DNA from: SURF-21 sp964529285
GTDB taxonomy: Bacteria > Actinomycetota > Geothermincolia > Geothermincolales > RBG-13-55-18
NCBI GenBank assembly: GCA_964529285.1
Contig: CAZGWK010000009.1
Coordinates: 1-64,000 of the forward strand
Reading direction: 5' to 3'
Length of the DNA: 64,000 nucleotides
The position numbers were made by a program, and so were the translations under genes. Positions 33,630 to 41,692 of the stretch are shown in pieces. The notes beneath the pieces were generated by a model. The model ran no database searches. It saw only the letters and a program-made list of their open reading frames with translations, and had not been told where the DNA came from. How positions within the stretch are numbered: the stretch's first letter is position 1; each line of letters opens with the position of its first letter.

Positions 33630-34169
33630 ATGCCCAATAATGTCCTGGTGACCGGCAGGCCGGGGAGCGGCAAGACGACCCTGGTAGTGAAGTTGCTGCA
33701 AAGACTCGCAGGGCGTGGGTTCAAGGCAGCCGGCTTCGTTACCGAGGAGATAAGAGAAGGACCTGGCAGGGTCGGTTTCGAGGTGCGAGACCTGGAGGGA
33801 AACAAAGCGATACTCGCGCATGTGCGGCGCAAGGGAAAGCCCAGGGTAGGGAAGTACGGAGTCGACGTAGAGGCTTTTGAAAGCATAGCATTGAAGGCCT
33901 TGGAGATAGGAAAGAAGGACACTGATCTGCTGGTTGTGGACGAAATAGGCCGCATGGAGTTGTTCTCCTCCCTTTTTCGCTCCACCCTGTTGGAGCTTCT
34001 AGATCTGCGCGTGCCTCTACTGGCAACCGTACAAGCCCGCGACGATGATTTCACCAGGGACATAATATCCAGGCAAGACGCGGTTGTTTACCGCTTAAAC
34101 GACATGGAAAGAGGGGAATTACTGGAGGTGGTTGATGGGTATGTTCGCAGGATCTTGACGGATAATTGA
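33630..34169 (+). CDS. THEP1-family nucleoside triphosphatase
   Basis: A 179-residue P-loop NTPase of the THEP1/DUF265 family. Walker A is GRPGSGKTT (about 8-16) and Walker B is LLVVDEIGRME (about 99-109). GFVTEEIREGPGRVGFEV, the family's conserved second block, is also seen. THEP1 enzymes hydrolyse NTPs slowly in vitro; their cellular role is unclear. They are most common in archaea and thermophilic bacteria, so transfer or a thermophilic lineage is possible. The 116-base gap before it shows no clear promoter. Confidence 0.87.
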   Translation: MPNNVLVTGRPGSGKTTLVVKLLQRLAGRGFKAAGFVTEEIREGPGRVGFEVRDLEGNKAILAHVRRKGKPRVGKYGVDVEAFESIALKALEIGKKDTDLLVVDEIGRMELFSSLFRSTLLELLDLRVPLLATVQARDDDFTRDIISRQDAVVYRLNDMERGELLEVVDGYVRRILTDN

Positions 34170-34201
34170 GTTTCCGGAGAGCCTGAAGGAGGAATAGAAT
34201 T

Positions 34202-34621
34202 ATGAAGATATGTCCTTCCTGTTATGCCGTTTGTGTTGACCAGAAATGGGACTTCGACGAAGACGCCAGGGCCAAGGCGATGAAGGGAAACGGTTGGCAG
34301 AAACAGCTTTGCCCCGGCTGCGAGAGGGTGGCAAAGGGTCAGGTTGACGGCGTTGTATATCTCAGGGGGGACTTCCTCAATACACACAGGGAGGAGGCTA
34401 AGAACCTCATCCGCAGCGTGGCACAGAAGAAACTGCACAAGAACATCGCCGCCCGCATATACCATATCGAAGAGAACAAGGACGAGATCGTCATAGAGAC
34501 CACCGACCGCGTACTGGCCGAGCGGTTGGGAAAGGAGTTCGAGAAAGCTTACTCCGGCCACCTTGACATACAGTGGCAGCATCATTCCGATTTCGCCCGC
34601 GTATACTGGACCCGGGACTAG
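34202..34621 (+). CDS. Small Cys-rich protein, BCAM0308-like
   Basis: A 139-residue protein. The N-terminal part has CPSC (residues 4-7) and CPGC (about 38-41), a possible zinc site with two CxxC pairs, separated by an acidic segment. The rest is mixed alpha/beta with LHKNIAARIYHIEENKDEIV and ends in a conserved-looking VYWTRD. It resembles proteins annotated as BCAM0308 family, which may be related to ribosome- or RNA-binding NMD3-type domains; this assignment is from memory of the motif and not certain. GGAGGAATAG precedes ATG 34202. Confidence 0.6.
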   Translation: MKICPSCYAVCVDQKWDFDEDARAKAMKGNGWQKQLCPGCERVAKGQVDGVVYLRGDFLNTHREEAKNLIRSVAQKKLHKNIAARIYHIEENKDEIVIETTDRVLAERLGKEFEKAYSGHLDIQWQHHSDFARVYWTRD

Positions 34622-34628
34622 GCGTATC

Positions 34629-34699
34629 GGGGTCAGATCTTTATTCTTGAATAGTCTTCCAATATCTGGTTGTGAATTCAGAAATAAAGATTTGACCCC
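34629..34699. mobile_element. 71-bp inverted-repeat element (MITE- or REP-like)
   Basis: The ends are inverted copies of each other over about 24 bases: GGGGTCA-G-ATCTTTATT at 34629-34645, and GGGGTCA-A-ATCTTTATT on the opposite strand from 34699 inwards. The 23-base centre is unique. Ends of the type GGGGTCAxATCTTTATT are frequently seen around IS200/REP-associated transposon derivatives in many genomes, but no transposase is present here. It lies between the BCAM0308-like gene and the nucleotidyltransferase gene. Confidence 0.65.
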
Positions 34700-34718
34700 C
34701 TGTTTTCTGAGCTATAAT
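34692..34718 (+). promoter_or_regulatory. Putative promoter for the nucleotidyltransferase gene, partly inside the repeat
   Basis: TATAAT at 34713-34718 is a perfect -10. TTGACC at 34692-34697 would be the -35, but the spacer is only 15 bases; TTTGAC at 34691 gives 16. The -35 lies in the right end of the inverted-repeat element, so the element may have supplied half of the promoter. Confidence 0.4.
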
Positions 34719-34759
34719 GTTGGCGCGGGCCCCGGCTGCATAAGAATCAGCAAGGAGGA

Positions 34760-36238
34760 ATGTTGAGCGCGCTGCCCAAGAGTTTAAGCCTCGAGGATAT
34801 CAGGCACTCGGACCCATTCCTGGGCTCGCTTCTTCCACATCTTGCTTCCCTGGAGCAGGGTGAGGTCTATATGGTAGGCGGTTATTTGAGGGATTACTTC
34901 CTGGGTGAGGTACCGGAGGATATAGATTTTATCACCTCCGCAGACCCGGAAGCCGTAGCGATGGAGGTAGCCTCGCGATGGGAGGGAAAGGGTTTCTCTC
35001 TCCACAAGGAAGAGAGGACCCACCGGGTGGTGGTAGAAAAGGGGGACGGCAGGCGTACCATCGATTTATCCCCCATCAAGGGCATGAGCGTGGAGGAGGA
35101 CCTCTCTTACCGGGACTTCACCATAAACGCCATGGCGGTCGAAGTCGACAGGCTGGTAAACGAGGAATTGCGGCTGCCGCGCGACCTGATCGACAAGTAT
35201 TATGGATGGCGCGACCTCTCAAGAGGTATCCTGCGGGAGTGCTCCAACGAGTCCTTTCTCATGGACCCGGTGCGGCTGGTCAGGGCGTTGCGTTTCCGCC
35301 ACATGCTGGGCCTGGAATACGAGGAACGCACCTTGAACCATATGAAAAAGTACGCCCCTCTCATCACCAAGGTTCCGGGAGAGCGAATAACCGTGGAGTT
35401 GATGGAGACCCTGATCTCACCCGATACTTCCCGCATGTTCGCTGAACTGGAGGAGAACGGCCTGATGCAATACGTGTTCCCAAAGCTTACGGATACGGTG
35501 GGCCTGGAGCAGAACGCATACCATCACCTGGACGTCTGGTCGCATACCCTGCTGACCCTTGAGGAACTCGATCGCCTGCTCGGCGACGCCGGCGAGGCCT
35601 TTCCGCGTTATGGCCAGAGGATCGCCGAGTCCATGCAGCAGACCCTGCAGGACCTGCAACCTCGCAGCTCCTTCCTGCGTCTCGCCGCTCTCTATCACGA
35701 TGTGGGCAAGGCGGCCACGCGGACCCGCGATTCCTCGGGGCGCATCCATTTTTACTCTCACCAGCGGTACAGCCAGGATGCCGTGCGGGAACTCGCCGAG
35801 CGCTTGTGCCTCTCCCGCAAGGCGAGCGACTACTTGATCAAAACGGTGGGAAAACACATGGATATCGGCCTTGCCGCCTCGGAGCGTATTTCGGATCGGC
35901 AGATCAGGAAGATCGTTGCCAGGCTGGGAGACGAACTGGTCGATGTGGTCTTGCTCTCGACGGCGGACCGTTATGCCACGCGCGGGCCCCTGTCCACCCC
36001 CGAGGGGCTAGAGGAATACGTAGCCTTATGCAACCGGCTGCTGGAAGCGTACTGGCACGAAAAAGACGTACCTCCCCTCATTGGCGGCCGCGATCTGATG
36101 GAGGAGCTGCACCTTCCCGAAGGCCCGGCCATCGGTGAGATACTCAAAGAAGTGCGTATCGCGCAGTTGGAAGGAGCGCTTAGGGGCAGGGAAGATGCCC
36201 TCAGGTTCGCCGGCGACCTTATCCGCTTTAGCGAATAA
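34760..36238 (+). CDS. cca: CCA tRNA nucleotidyltransferase / poly(A) polymerase family protein with HD domain
   Basis: A class II nucleotidyltransferase of 492 residues. The head domain has MVGGYLRDYFLG and the metal motif EDIDF, then YRDFTINAMAV, the B motif. RALRFRHMLG marks the RNA-binding neck. The C-terminal half has an HD domain with ALYHDVGKA, a phosphohydrolase also found in E. coli Cca. It probably adds or repairs the tRNA 3' CCA end; poly(A) polymerase activity cannot be excluded. AAGGAGGA lies so close that TTG 34763 may be the true start. Confidence 0.9.
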   Translation: MLSALPKSLSLEDIRHSDPFLGSLLPHLASLEQGEVYMVGGYLRDYFLGEVPEDIDFITSADPEAVAMEVASRWEGKGFSLHKEERTHRVVVEKGDGRRTIDLSPIKGMSVEEDLSYRDFTINAMAVEVDRLVNEELRLPRDLIDKYYGWRDLSRGILRECSNESFLMDPVRLVRALRFRHMLGLEYEERTLNHMKKYAPLITKVPGERITVELMETLISPDTSRMFAELEENGLMQYVFPKLTDTVGLEQNAYHHLDVWSHTLLTLEELDRLLGDAGEAFPRYGQRIAESMQQTLQDLQPRSSFLRLAALYHDVGKAATRTRDSSGRIHFYSHQRYSQDAVRELAERLCLSRKASDYLIKTVGKHMDIGLAASERISDRQIRKIVARLGDELVDVVLLSTADRYATRGPLSTPEGLEEYVALCNRLLEAYWHEKDVPPLIGGRDLMEELHLPEGPAIGEILKEVRIAQLEGALRGREDALRFAGDLIRFSE

Positions 36239-36332
36239 TGGATAGCGGGATCGCCGCGGTCGAGCTTGCAGTGGGCGGGAGCAGGACGGGGGCGAGGGGT
36301 CATTCGCCAGTGTCGGCAAGAAGGGAGGAGAC

Positions 36333-37280
36333 ATGGCCTTTCATATAGACGGGGTCAAGGTAGGGCACGCTCACGACGGGACAGGCCTTACCGGTTGTAC
36401 GGTCGTCTTGCTGCCGCACGATACCAGGGGGGGCGTGGACGTGCGCGGCGGAGCGCCGGGGACCCGCGAGACCGACCTGCTCAACCCGGTGAACCTGGTC
36501 GAGGAAGTGCATGCTTTTGTCCTCTCCGGGGGAAGCGCATTCGGTATAGCCTCGACCATTGGCGTCGTACGTTATCTCGAGGAGAACGGCATCGGCTTCG
36601 ATACCGGTGTAGTGCGCATACCCATCGTACCCGCGGGGGTTATCTTCGATCTGGGCGTGGGGGACCCATCGGCGCGTCCGGACGCGGATATGGGTTATCG
36701 CGCCTGTCTGGACGCCAGCGCCGATATAACCCGGCAAGGCAACCTGGGCGCGGGTATGGGAGCTACCGTCGGGATGCTGTTCGGCCCCGCGAACTGCACC
36801 AAGAGCGGCCTGGGAACAGCCTGGTTCGAGGCGGGCGAGCTGAAGATATTCGCGCTGGTGGTAGTGAACGCCTTCGGCGACGTGGTTGACGAGAAGGGAG
36901 ACGTGATCGCAGGAGCTCGCCTTCCCGAAGGCGGCTTTGCCTGCACGGAGGCGTGTATAGAGAGCATGCTCGGCGCGGGGAGCGAGCAGCCGCCACTCGG
37001 CAATACAACCCTGGGCGTGATCGTGACCAACGCCAGGTTGTCGAAGACCGACGTGAACTGGGTGGCGCAAAGGGGGCATAACGGCTTCGCCCGGGCCATA
37101 TCGCCCTGCCATACCAAGCTGGACGGTGACCTGATATTCGCGGCAGCAACTGGAAAGGTGGATGCCGCGGCGGATATGGTTGGCATAGTGGGCTCGGTGA
37201 TCATGGCGCAGGCGGTGCGCAACGCTGCGCTGCATGCCGCATCGGTGGCAGGTATACCGTCATACGCGTCTCTGCGTTGA
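36333..37280 (+). CDS. P1 family peptidase (DmpA / L-aminopeptidase D-esterase type)
   Basis: A 315-residue member of the self-processing P1 (S58) family. HIDGVKVGHAHD opens the protein, FVLSGGSAFG and the Gly-rich GNLGAGMGATVG follow. NTTLGVIVTNARL (about residue 225) matches the autocleavage site, with Thr-Thr in place of the Gly-Ser of DmpA, as in many family members. These enzymes cleave N-terminal residues or beta-peptides; the substrate here is unknown. GGAGGAGAC precedes the ATG. It is followed by the nitroreductase remnant. Confidence 0.87.
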   Translation: MAFHIDGVKVGHAHDGTGLTGCTVVLLPHDTRGGVDVRGGAPGTRETDLLNPVNLVEEVHAFVLSGGSAFGIASTIGVVRYLEENGIGFDTGVVRIPIVPAGVIFDLGVGDPSARPDADMGYRACLDASADITRQGNLGAGMGATVGMLFGPANCTKSGLGTAWFEAGELKIFALVVVNAFGDVVDEKGDVIAGARLPEGGFACTEACIESMLGAGSEQPPLGNTTLGVIVTNARLSKTDVNWVAQRGHNGFARAISPCHTKLDGDLIFAAATGKVDAAADMVGIVGSVIMAQAVRNAALHAASVAGIPSYASLR

Positions 37281-37291
37281 GGGGTAAGGGC

Positions 37292-37560
37292 ATGGACGTA
37301 TTCGAGGCCCTGGAGAAGAGGCACAGCGTACGCTCTTTCGACCGCGCTAAAGACATGCCGGACGAGTTGGTGGAAGAGCTTCTGCGTTTTGCCTGCCAGG
37401 CTCCTTCCGTGGGTAACGTGCGACCGTGGCGATTCATCTTAGTCAGGGATAAGGGTATAAAGACCTCCGTCCCATGGCGCTCATCCCCGTAGGGTATGCC
37501 ACCGGCGAGGAACAGCAGCCCCGCAAGATGGCCTGCAAACGGCTCACGACCTATCTCTGA
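37292..37560 (+). pseudogene. Nitroreductase remnant with the centre deleted
   Basis: The first ~60 residues (FEALEKRHSVRSF, FACQAPSVGNVRPWRF, ILVRD) are the start of an FMN-dependent nitroreductase. The original frame then shifts and stops at 37492. The typical family tail, ALIPVGYATGEE and RKMA, continues in another frame at 37474-37560 and ends with TGA. A nitroreductase is normally 165-200 residues, so about 100 central residues are missing. I infer a deletion with a frame change; a sequencing error alone cannot explain the loss. Confidence 0.75.
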
Positions 37561-37651
37561 ACGGGCATCTTTGCGCATTACTTGACATACTTCGTTGCCC
37601 GCATGAGCTGCTTGCGCTTAAAATGAAGATGAAGAAAGGATGGTGTGAGAG

Positions 37652-37888
37652 ATGCCCTTTTATGAATATAGATGTGAGGATTGCGGGGAAAAGTTCGAAT
37701 ATTTCGCCCGCAACACCGAAGATGAAGCGGAATGCTGCACCGCCTGCGGCAGGAACAGGATAAAAAAGCTCCTGTCCAGCTTCGGTTTCAAAAGCGGTTC
37801 CGCAGCGGCTGGTGATCTACGCTCCTCGGCAGGCTCTTCTGCATGCGGTTCCTGCTCCGCATCGAGCTGCAGTGGATGCTCCAATTAG
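37652..37888 (+). CDS. FmdB-type zinc-ribbon protein
   Basis: A 78-residue protein. MPFYEYRCEDCGEKFE is the FmdB/CxxC_CxxC_SSSS zinc-ribbon signature, with Cys8, Cys11, Cys29 and Cys32. The tail is rich in Ser, Gly and Cys (CGSCSASSCSGC), which is usual for this group. Proposed roles are regulatory, but none is proven. Its end overlaps no confirmed gene; the uracil-DNA glycosylase starts nine bases later. Confidence 0.85.
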   Translation: MPFYEYRCEDCGEKFEYFARNTEDEAECCTACGRNRIKKLLSSFGFKSGSAAAGDLRSSAGSSACGSCSASSCSGCSN

Positions 37889-37896
37889 GGGACGAG

Positions 37897-38553
37897 ATGG
37901 CAGAAGCGTGGGAAAAAGCTACCAGCATGGCCGAGCTATACGAGGCCATAAAGGAGTGCCGCCGCTGTTCACTTCATGAAACCCGCACGAATCTTGTCAT
38001 AGGCATGGGGGACGAGAACGCGGAGATCATGTTCGTGGGAGAAGCTCCCGGTTACCACGAGGACAAACAGGGCATGCCCTTCGTGGGGCCAGCGGGTCAG
38101 TTCCTCGACCAGCTACTGGATTCCATCGGTTTGCGCCGTTCACAGGTGTATATTGCAAATACCCTCAAATGCAGGCCGCCGGACAACCGAGACCCCCAGC
38201 AGCAGGAGCTGGAAGCATGTACTCCGTTTCTGTTCAAGCAGGTTGAGATAATCAAGCCGCGCATCATCTGTACCCTCGGCAATCATGCCACCAAGACGCT
38301 TCTTTCCACGAGCACCGGGATAACCAAGCTGCGGGGAAAGTTGATCCGTAAAGGCGGGCTCGCTTACGTGCCGCTACTTCACCCCGCCGCCGCATTACAC
38401 AAACCGCCCCTCAAGACCACCCTCATAGAGGACTTCCAGAGACTGCAGGGGCACCTCGAATCGGAACGGGTGCGCTGGGAGGAGGAAGGGGTGACCGCGG
38501 TTGAGACGGCAGCCGAGGTGGAGGCGGAGCCCGAGCAGATGGGCCTCTTCTGA
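37897..38553 (+). CDS. udg: Uracil-DNA glycosylase, family 4 (iron-sulfur)
   Basis: A 218-residue DNA repair enzyme that removes uracil from DNA. The four iron-sulfur ligands appear to be Cys21, Cys24, Cys92 and Cys108. Motif 1 is GEAPGYHEDKQG (the family 4 GEAPG), and motif 3 is LLHPAAAL with the key His. A ~40-residue acidic tail follows the catalytic core. ATG 37897 after TAGGGGACGAG is chosen; a longer in-phase reading starts inside fmdB. Family 4 enzymes are typical of thermophiles and actinobacteria. Confidence 0.92.
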   Translation: MAEAWEKATSMAELYEAIKECRRCSLHETRTNLVIGMGDENAEIMFVGEAPGYHEDKQGMPFVGPAGQFLDQLLDSIGLRRSQVYIANTLKCRPPDNRDPQQQELEACTPFLFKQVEIIKPRIICTLGNHATKTLLSTSTGITKLRGKLIRKGGLAYVPLLHPAAALHKPPLKTTLIEDFQRLQGHLESERVRWEEEGVTAVETAAEVEAEPEQMGLF

Positions 38554-38730
38554 TATCCACGGCGTTTGCCTGTCATTATCTCTTCAGGGTATCCGTACGG
38601 GGAATGCACGCTCGGCGTCGGTATGGCAAGAATCGAGTATAGGACCTCTCCGCGGCGCTTCATGCGATGCGCGCTGTTCGACTAATATTATGGAGATGGA
38701 ATGGATGGCGGTACCGGAGGGATTGAGTTA

Positions 38731-39231
38731 GTGGGCGCAGAAGAGGCTGGCTGGGGTTTCCGGACAAAAAGTGCCGCAGAGACTTTTGCATTGGGCCTGG
38801 CCCTTGCGGACCTGCTGAGCCCGGGGGACGTGGTGCTTCTGGCTGGTGAGCTGGGTACGGGAAAGACCAGTTTCGCACAGGGCATCGCGCGTGGCATGGG
38901 GATCGCCGAGCAGGTGACCAGTCCGACATTTACCCTGATGCGAGAATATCAAGGCAGGATGCCGCTGTATCATATTGACGCTTACCGCATGGATGGACCG
39001 CTGGACCTATACGATATCGGAGTGGATGAATACATGGAAGGTGAGGCGGTACTCGTGGTGGAATGGGGCGAGCGTGTGCGCGATTTCTTCGGCAGCGATT
39101 ATCTCGAGGTAAGATTGGGCTTCGCGGACGGCGAAGATGAGCGACAGGTTTGTTTCCTGCCACATGGAGGCACGTGGCAACGTCGGCTGCAAGGGATGCA
39201 AGCAGGGGGAGACAGGCATGCGCAGAGATGA
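38731..39231 (+). CDS. tsaE: tRNA t6A biosynthesis ATPase TsaE
   Basis: TsaE (166 residues) is the ATPase that drives turnover of the TsaBD complex making N6-threonylcarbamoyladenosine at tRNA position 37. Walker A is GELGTGKTSF (about 38-47) and TSPTFTLMREY and HIDAYRM are conserved family motifs. GTG 38731 has GGAGGG nine bases upstream; an ATG ten codons earlier (38701) is an alternative with a weaker site. It overlaps tsaB by 14 bases. The order tsaE-tsaB-rimI-tsaD is standard. Confidence 0.93.
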   Translation: MGAEEAGWGFRTKSAAETFALGLALADLLSPGDVVLLAGELGTGKTSFAQGIARGMGIAEQVTSPTFTLMREYQGRMPLYHIDAYRMDGPLDLYDIGVDEYMEGEAVLVVEWGERVRDFFGSDYLEVRLGFADGEDERQVCFLPHGGTWQRRLQGMQAGGDRHAQR

Positions 39232-39934
39232 TACCTGGCTCCTTGGGCTGGACCTCTCTACGCCGCGAGGGATACTCGTCCTCGCAGGGGAGGGGGGGAG
39301 CTTCCACCGCGAGATCGCGGGCGATGCGCGCGTATCCCGCCTTTTCCCCGCGGTGGCGGAAGTCATGTCCGATGCCGGGATCGGCCCGCGTGAAGTCGGC
39401 CTGATAGGTGTGGGAAGGGGGCCGGGCTCCTTCACCGGGGTGCGGGTGGCGGTAACCGCCGCAAAGATCATGGCCGCGGTCCTCGACTTGCCCGTTGTCG
39501 CTCCGGATACCCTGATGGTCACGGCGGCCGGGGCGGGTGAAGAGGGAAAGGCGGTATTCGCCGCATTGGATGCCAGGAGAGGAGAGGTGTACTATGCCCT
39601 CTACCGCTTCTATGACGGATATCCCGCGGCGTTGATGGAACCTTGCGTAGCTTCCCCCGAAGCCGCGGCCGCATCTCTCTCACGCTGGATAGAGGGGGAA
39701 GTCGCCGGGGCCATCGGGGTGGGAAGCGGAATAGACGCTTATCCTTATGCGTGGCCCGCAGGCGTGGAGATGATAGCAGGAGGCGGACCGGAACCGGCGG
39801 GGCTGGCACGGCTGTGCCGCCTGGCTGCGGCAAGAGAGGAGCTATGCGACCCGTATATGCTCCTCCCGCTTTACCTGAGACGCCCCGATGCAAGCCGGGG
39901 TTACGGCGGCGTCAAGGGGGGAGGCCAATGCTGA
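39218..39934 (+). CDS. tsaB: tRNA t6A biosynthesis protein TsaB
   Basis: TsaB (238 residues) is the inactive ASKHA-fold partner of TsaD. GLDLSTPRGILVL at the start and GVGRGPGSFTGVRVAVTAAKIMA (quoted in part) are the family hallmarks, as is ALDARRGEVYYALY. ATG 39218 lies 14 bases before the tsaE stop; a longer in-phase reading upstream lies in tsaE. Its last codons overlap the rimI start (ATGCTGA). Confidence 0.92.
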   Translation: MRRDDTWLLGLDLSTPRGILVLAGEGGSFHREIAGDARVSRLFPAVAEVMSDAGIGPREVGLIGVGRGPGSFTGVRVAVTAAKIMAAVLDLPVVAPDTLMVTAAGAGEEGKAVFAALDARRGEVYYALYRFYDGYPAALMEPCVASPEAAAASLSRWIEGEVAGAIGVGSGIDAYPYAWPAGVEMIAGGGPEPAGLARLCRLAAAREELCDPYMLLPLYLRRPDASRGYGGVKGGGQC

Positions 39935-40431
39935 GCATCGAGCGCATGACCGGAGACGACCTGGAAGAGGTCATGGAGCTGGAGAAAGCCTCGTTCGCCA
40001 GTCCCTGGACGCGAGGCATGTACTTGCACGAGTTGGAGAAAATGGAGGGTTGCTATCTTACCGCAAGATCACATGGAATGCTGGTCGGGTATGGAGGCGT
40101 GCTCCTGATCCTCGACGAAGCTCACGTCATGACGCTGACGGTTCGGGAAGGACTGCGGCGCCGCGGCCTGGGAGCCAGGCTTCTCCTGGAGCTCATCCGG
40201 ATTTCCGAGGAAATGGGTGCGCGTTTCTTCACGCTGGAAGTGAGAAGATCCAACCGGGCCGCCATCGAGCTCTATTCCAAGTTCGGCTTTCAGATCATGG
40301 GAGAGCGCAAGCATTATTACCTGGACAACCTGGAGAACGCCCTGATCATGTGGACGGAAGATATTACATCCGCGGAGTACCGCTGGCTTCTGGACGACAT
40401 GTGGAGGAGGTACGGCGATGTTGGCTCCTGA
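39928..40431 (+). CDS. rimI: Ribosomal protein S18-alanine N-acetyltransferase
   Basis: A GNAT acetyltransferase of 167 residues. The pattern MTGDDLEEVMELEKASFASPW, the acetyl-CoA loop RRRGLGARLL, FTLEVRRSNRAAIELYSKFGF and MGERKHYYLDNLENALIM (quoted in part) match RimI. Whether S18 is the substrate in this organism is inferred from the family and from its place between tsaB and tsaD. Both ends overlap neighbours, so the four genes are likely translated together. Confidence 0.92.
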   Translation: MLSIERMTGDDLEEVMELEKASFASPWTRGMYLHELEKMEGCYLTARSHGMLVGYGGVLLILDEAHVMTLTVREGLRRRGLGARLLLELIRISEEMGARFFTLEVRRSNRAAIELYSKFGFQIMGERKHYYLDNLENALIMWTEDITSAEYRWLLDDMWRRYGDVGS

Positions 40432-41455
40432 GGGCGGGATAATCCTGGGCATAGAGACCTCTTGCGACGAGACGTCCACGGCAGTGGTCCGCGGCGGCGA
40501 CGAGGTGCTGTCGCTGATCATATCCTCGCAAGTCGACCTGCATGCTATTTATGGAGGGGTAGTACCGGAGCTCGCGAGCAGGGCGCATCTCGAAGCCCTT
40601 CTCCCCGCCATCGAGGAAGCGCTGCGGGAGGCGGGAGTTGGATACGGCGACCTTGACGCAGTGGCGGTGACGCACGGGCCGGGATTGATAGGAGCCCTTC
40701 TGGTGGGGCTGACCGCCGCCAAAGCCATCTCATGCGCAATGGACGTTCCGCTCCTCGCCGTCAACCACCTGGAGGCGCACATCTACGCGAATTTCCTCCA
40801 CTTCCCGGGGCTCGATCCGCCTCTCGTCGCTTTCGTGGTCTCCGGCGGCCATACACTGCTCGCTTATATGCCGGCTCACCGCACATACAATGTCCTGGGT
40901 GAGACCGTGGACGACGCGGCGGGCGAGGCCTATGACAAGGTGGCACGCTTCCTGGGCCTGGGCTATCCCGGCGGGCCGATAATTGACCGCTTGTCTCGCC
41001 AGGGTGACCCCGATGCGGTGGCTTTCCCGCGGGCAATGATGCGCGACGGCACTTATAACTTCTCGCTCTCTGGACTCAAGACCGCGGTCATCAATCACGT
41101 GAGAAAGGCGCGGGAGAAGGGGGAGGATATATGCGTGGAGGATATTGCGGCCTCCTTCCAGGCGGCGGTAGTGGATGTGCAGGTGGAGAAGATAGCCAGG
41201 GCAGCTCGTGAGAAGGGAGTGAGCCGCGTGGTCCTGGCGGGCGGGGTGGCCGCTAACCGTTACCTGCGGGAGAAACTCGAGGAAGCCCTGCGGGACAAAG
41301 GGGTGCGACTCTATTACCCGCCCCTGGAGTTATGCGCCGACAACGCCGCCATGGTCGCCGTCGTGGGATGGCGCATGTTGATGGAGGGGGACGTGTCTTC
41401 CCTGGATGTGGATGCAGCCGCCGTACTTCCCCTGGGATCTGGTCCGGCCGCTTGA
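40418..41455 (+). CDS. tsaD: tRNA N6-adenosine threonylcarbamoyltransferase TsaD
   Basis: TsaD (345 residues) transfers the threonylcarbamoyl group to A37 of ANN-decoding tRNAs. GIETSCDETS opens the ASKHA fold; the metal ligands His117 and His121 are in NHLEAHIYAN; GLGYPGGPIID, NFSLSGLKTAV and the final CADNAAM with the third metal ligand Asp follow. GAGGAGGT upstream of ATG 40418 lies within rimI. It is followed by the groES control region. Confidence 0.96.
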   Translation: MLAPEGGIILGIETSCDETSTAVVRGGDEVLSLIISSQVDLHAIYGGVVPELASRAHLEALLPAIEEALREAGVGYGDLDAVAVTHGPGLIGALLVGLTAAKAISCAMDVPLLAVNHLEAHIYANFLHFPGLDPPLVAFVVSGGHTLLAYMPAHRTYNVLGETVDDAAGEAYDKVARFLGLGYPGGPIIDRLSRQGDPDAVAFPRAMMRDGTYNFSLSGLKTAVINHVRKAREKGEDICVEDIAASFQAAVVDVQVEKIARAAREKGVSRVVLAGGVAANRYLREKLEEALRDKGVRLYYPPLELCADNAAMVAVVGWRMLMEGDVSSLDVDAAAVLPLGSGPAA

Positions 41456-41526
41456 CCCTGAAAGAGCTTCTATACCGGGTTCGAGATGCCCGGGCAGAAA
41501 TCGTCGAAAAAATCGATCTCGACCCC

Positions 41527-41555
41527 TTGCTTTTTTGTTGTCCCTGTACTATTCT
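41527..41555 (+). promoter_or_regulatory. Putative groES-groEL promoter
   Basis: TTGCTT (41527-41532), 17 bases, TATTCT (41550-41555). An overlapping TACTAT at 41547-41552 is a better -10 but has a poor -35 distance. Either way transcription would start at or just before the first CIRCE element, the usual place for HrcA-controlled chaperone promoters. Confidence 0.4.
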
Positions 41556-41560
41556 CGATG

Positions 41561-41587
41561 TTGGCACTCTCATTAATGGAGTGCTAA
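41561..41587. promoter_or_regulatory. CIRCE element 1 (HrcA operator)
   Basis: TTGGCACTC-N9-GAGTGCTAA. This matches the CIRCE consensus TTAGCACTC-N9-GAGTGCTAA at 17 of 18 positions. HrcA binds CIRCE and represses groE and dnaK operons until heat shock. Located about 105 bases upstream of groES. hrcA itself is not in this window. Confidence 0.93.
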
Positions 41588-41606
41588 CAATCGAAACCGG
41601 CGAGTG

Positions 41607-41633
41607 ATAACACTCTGGAAACAGGAGTGCCAA
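41607..41633. promoter_or_regulatory. CIRCE-like element 2
   Basis: ATAACACTC-N9-GAGTGCCAA, matching CIRCE at 15 of 18 positions with the exact nine-base spacer. It lies 46 bases downstream of the first element, about four to five helical turns. Tandem CIRCE sites upstream of groESL are known from some actinobacteria. It would lie in the transcribed leader. Confidence 0.75.
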
Positions 41634-41692
41634 GGTGTTGCGATAGCCGGGTTGTCTGTGTAGGAAAGAGCGAGGATAGGAGGGATGTGTAG

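Noticed and set aside
34629..34699. Intrinsic terminator
   Set aside because: The inverted repeat has a 23-base centre and no GC-rich stem with a T-tract, so an element with inverted ends is more likely.
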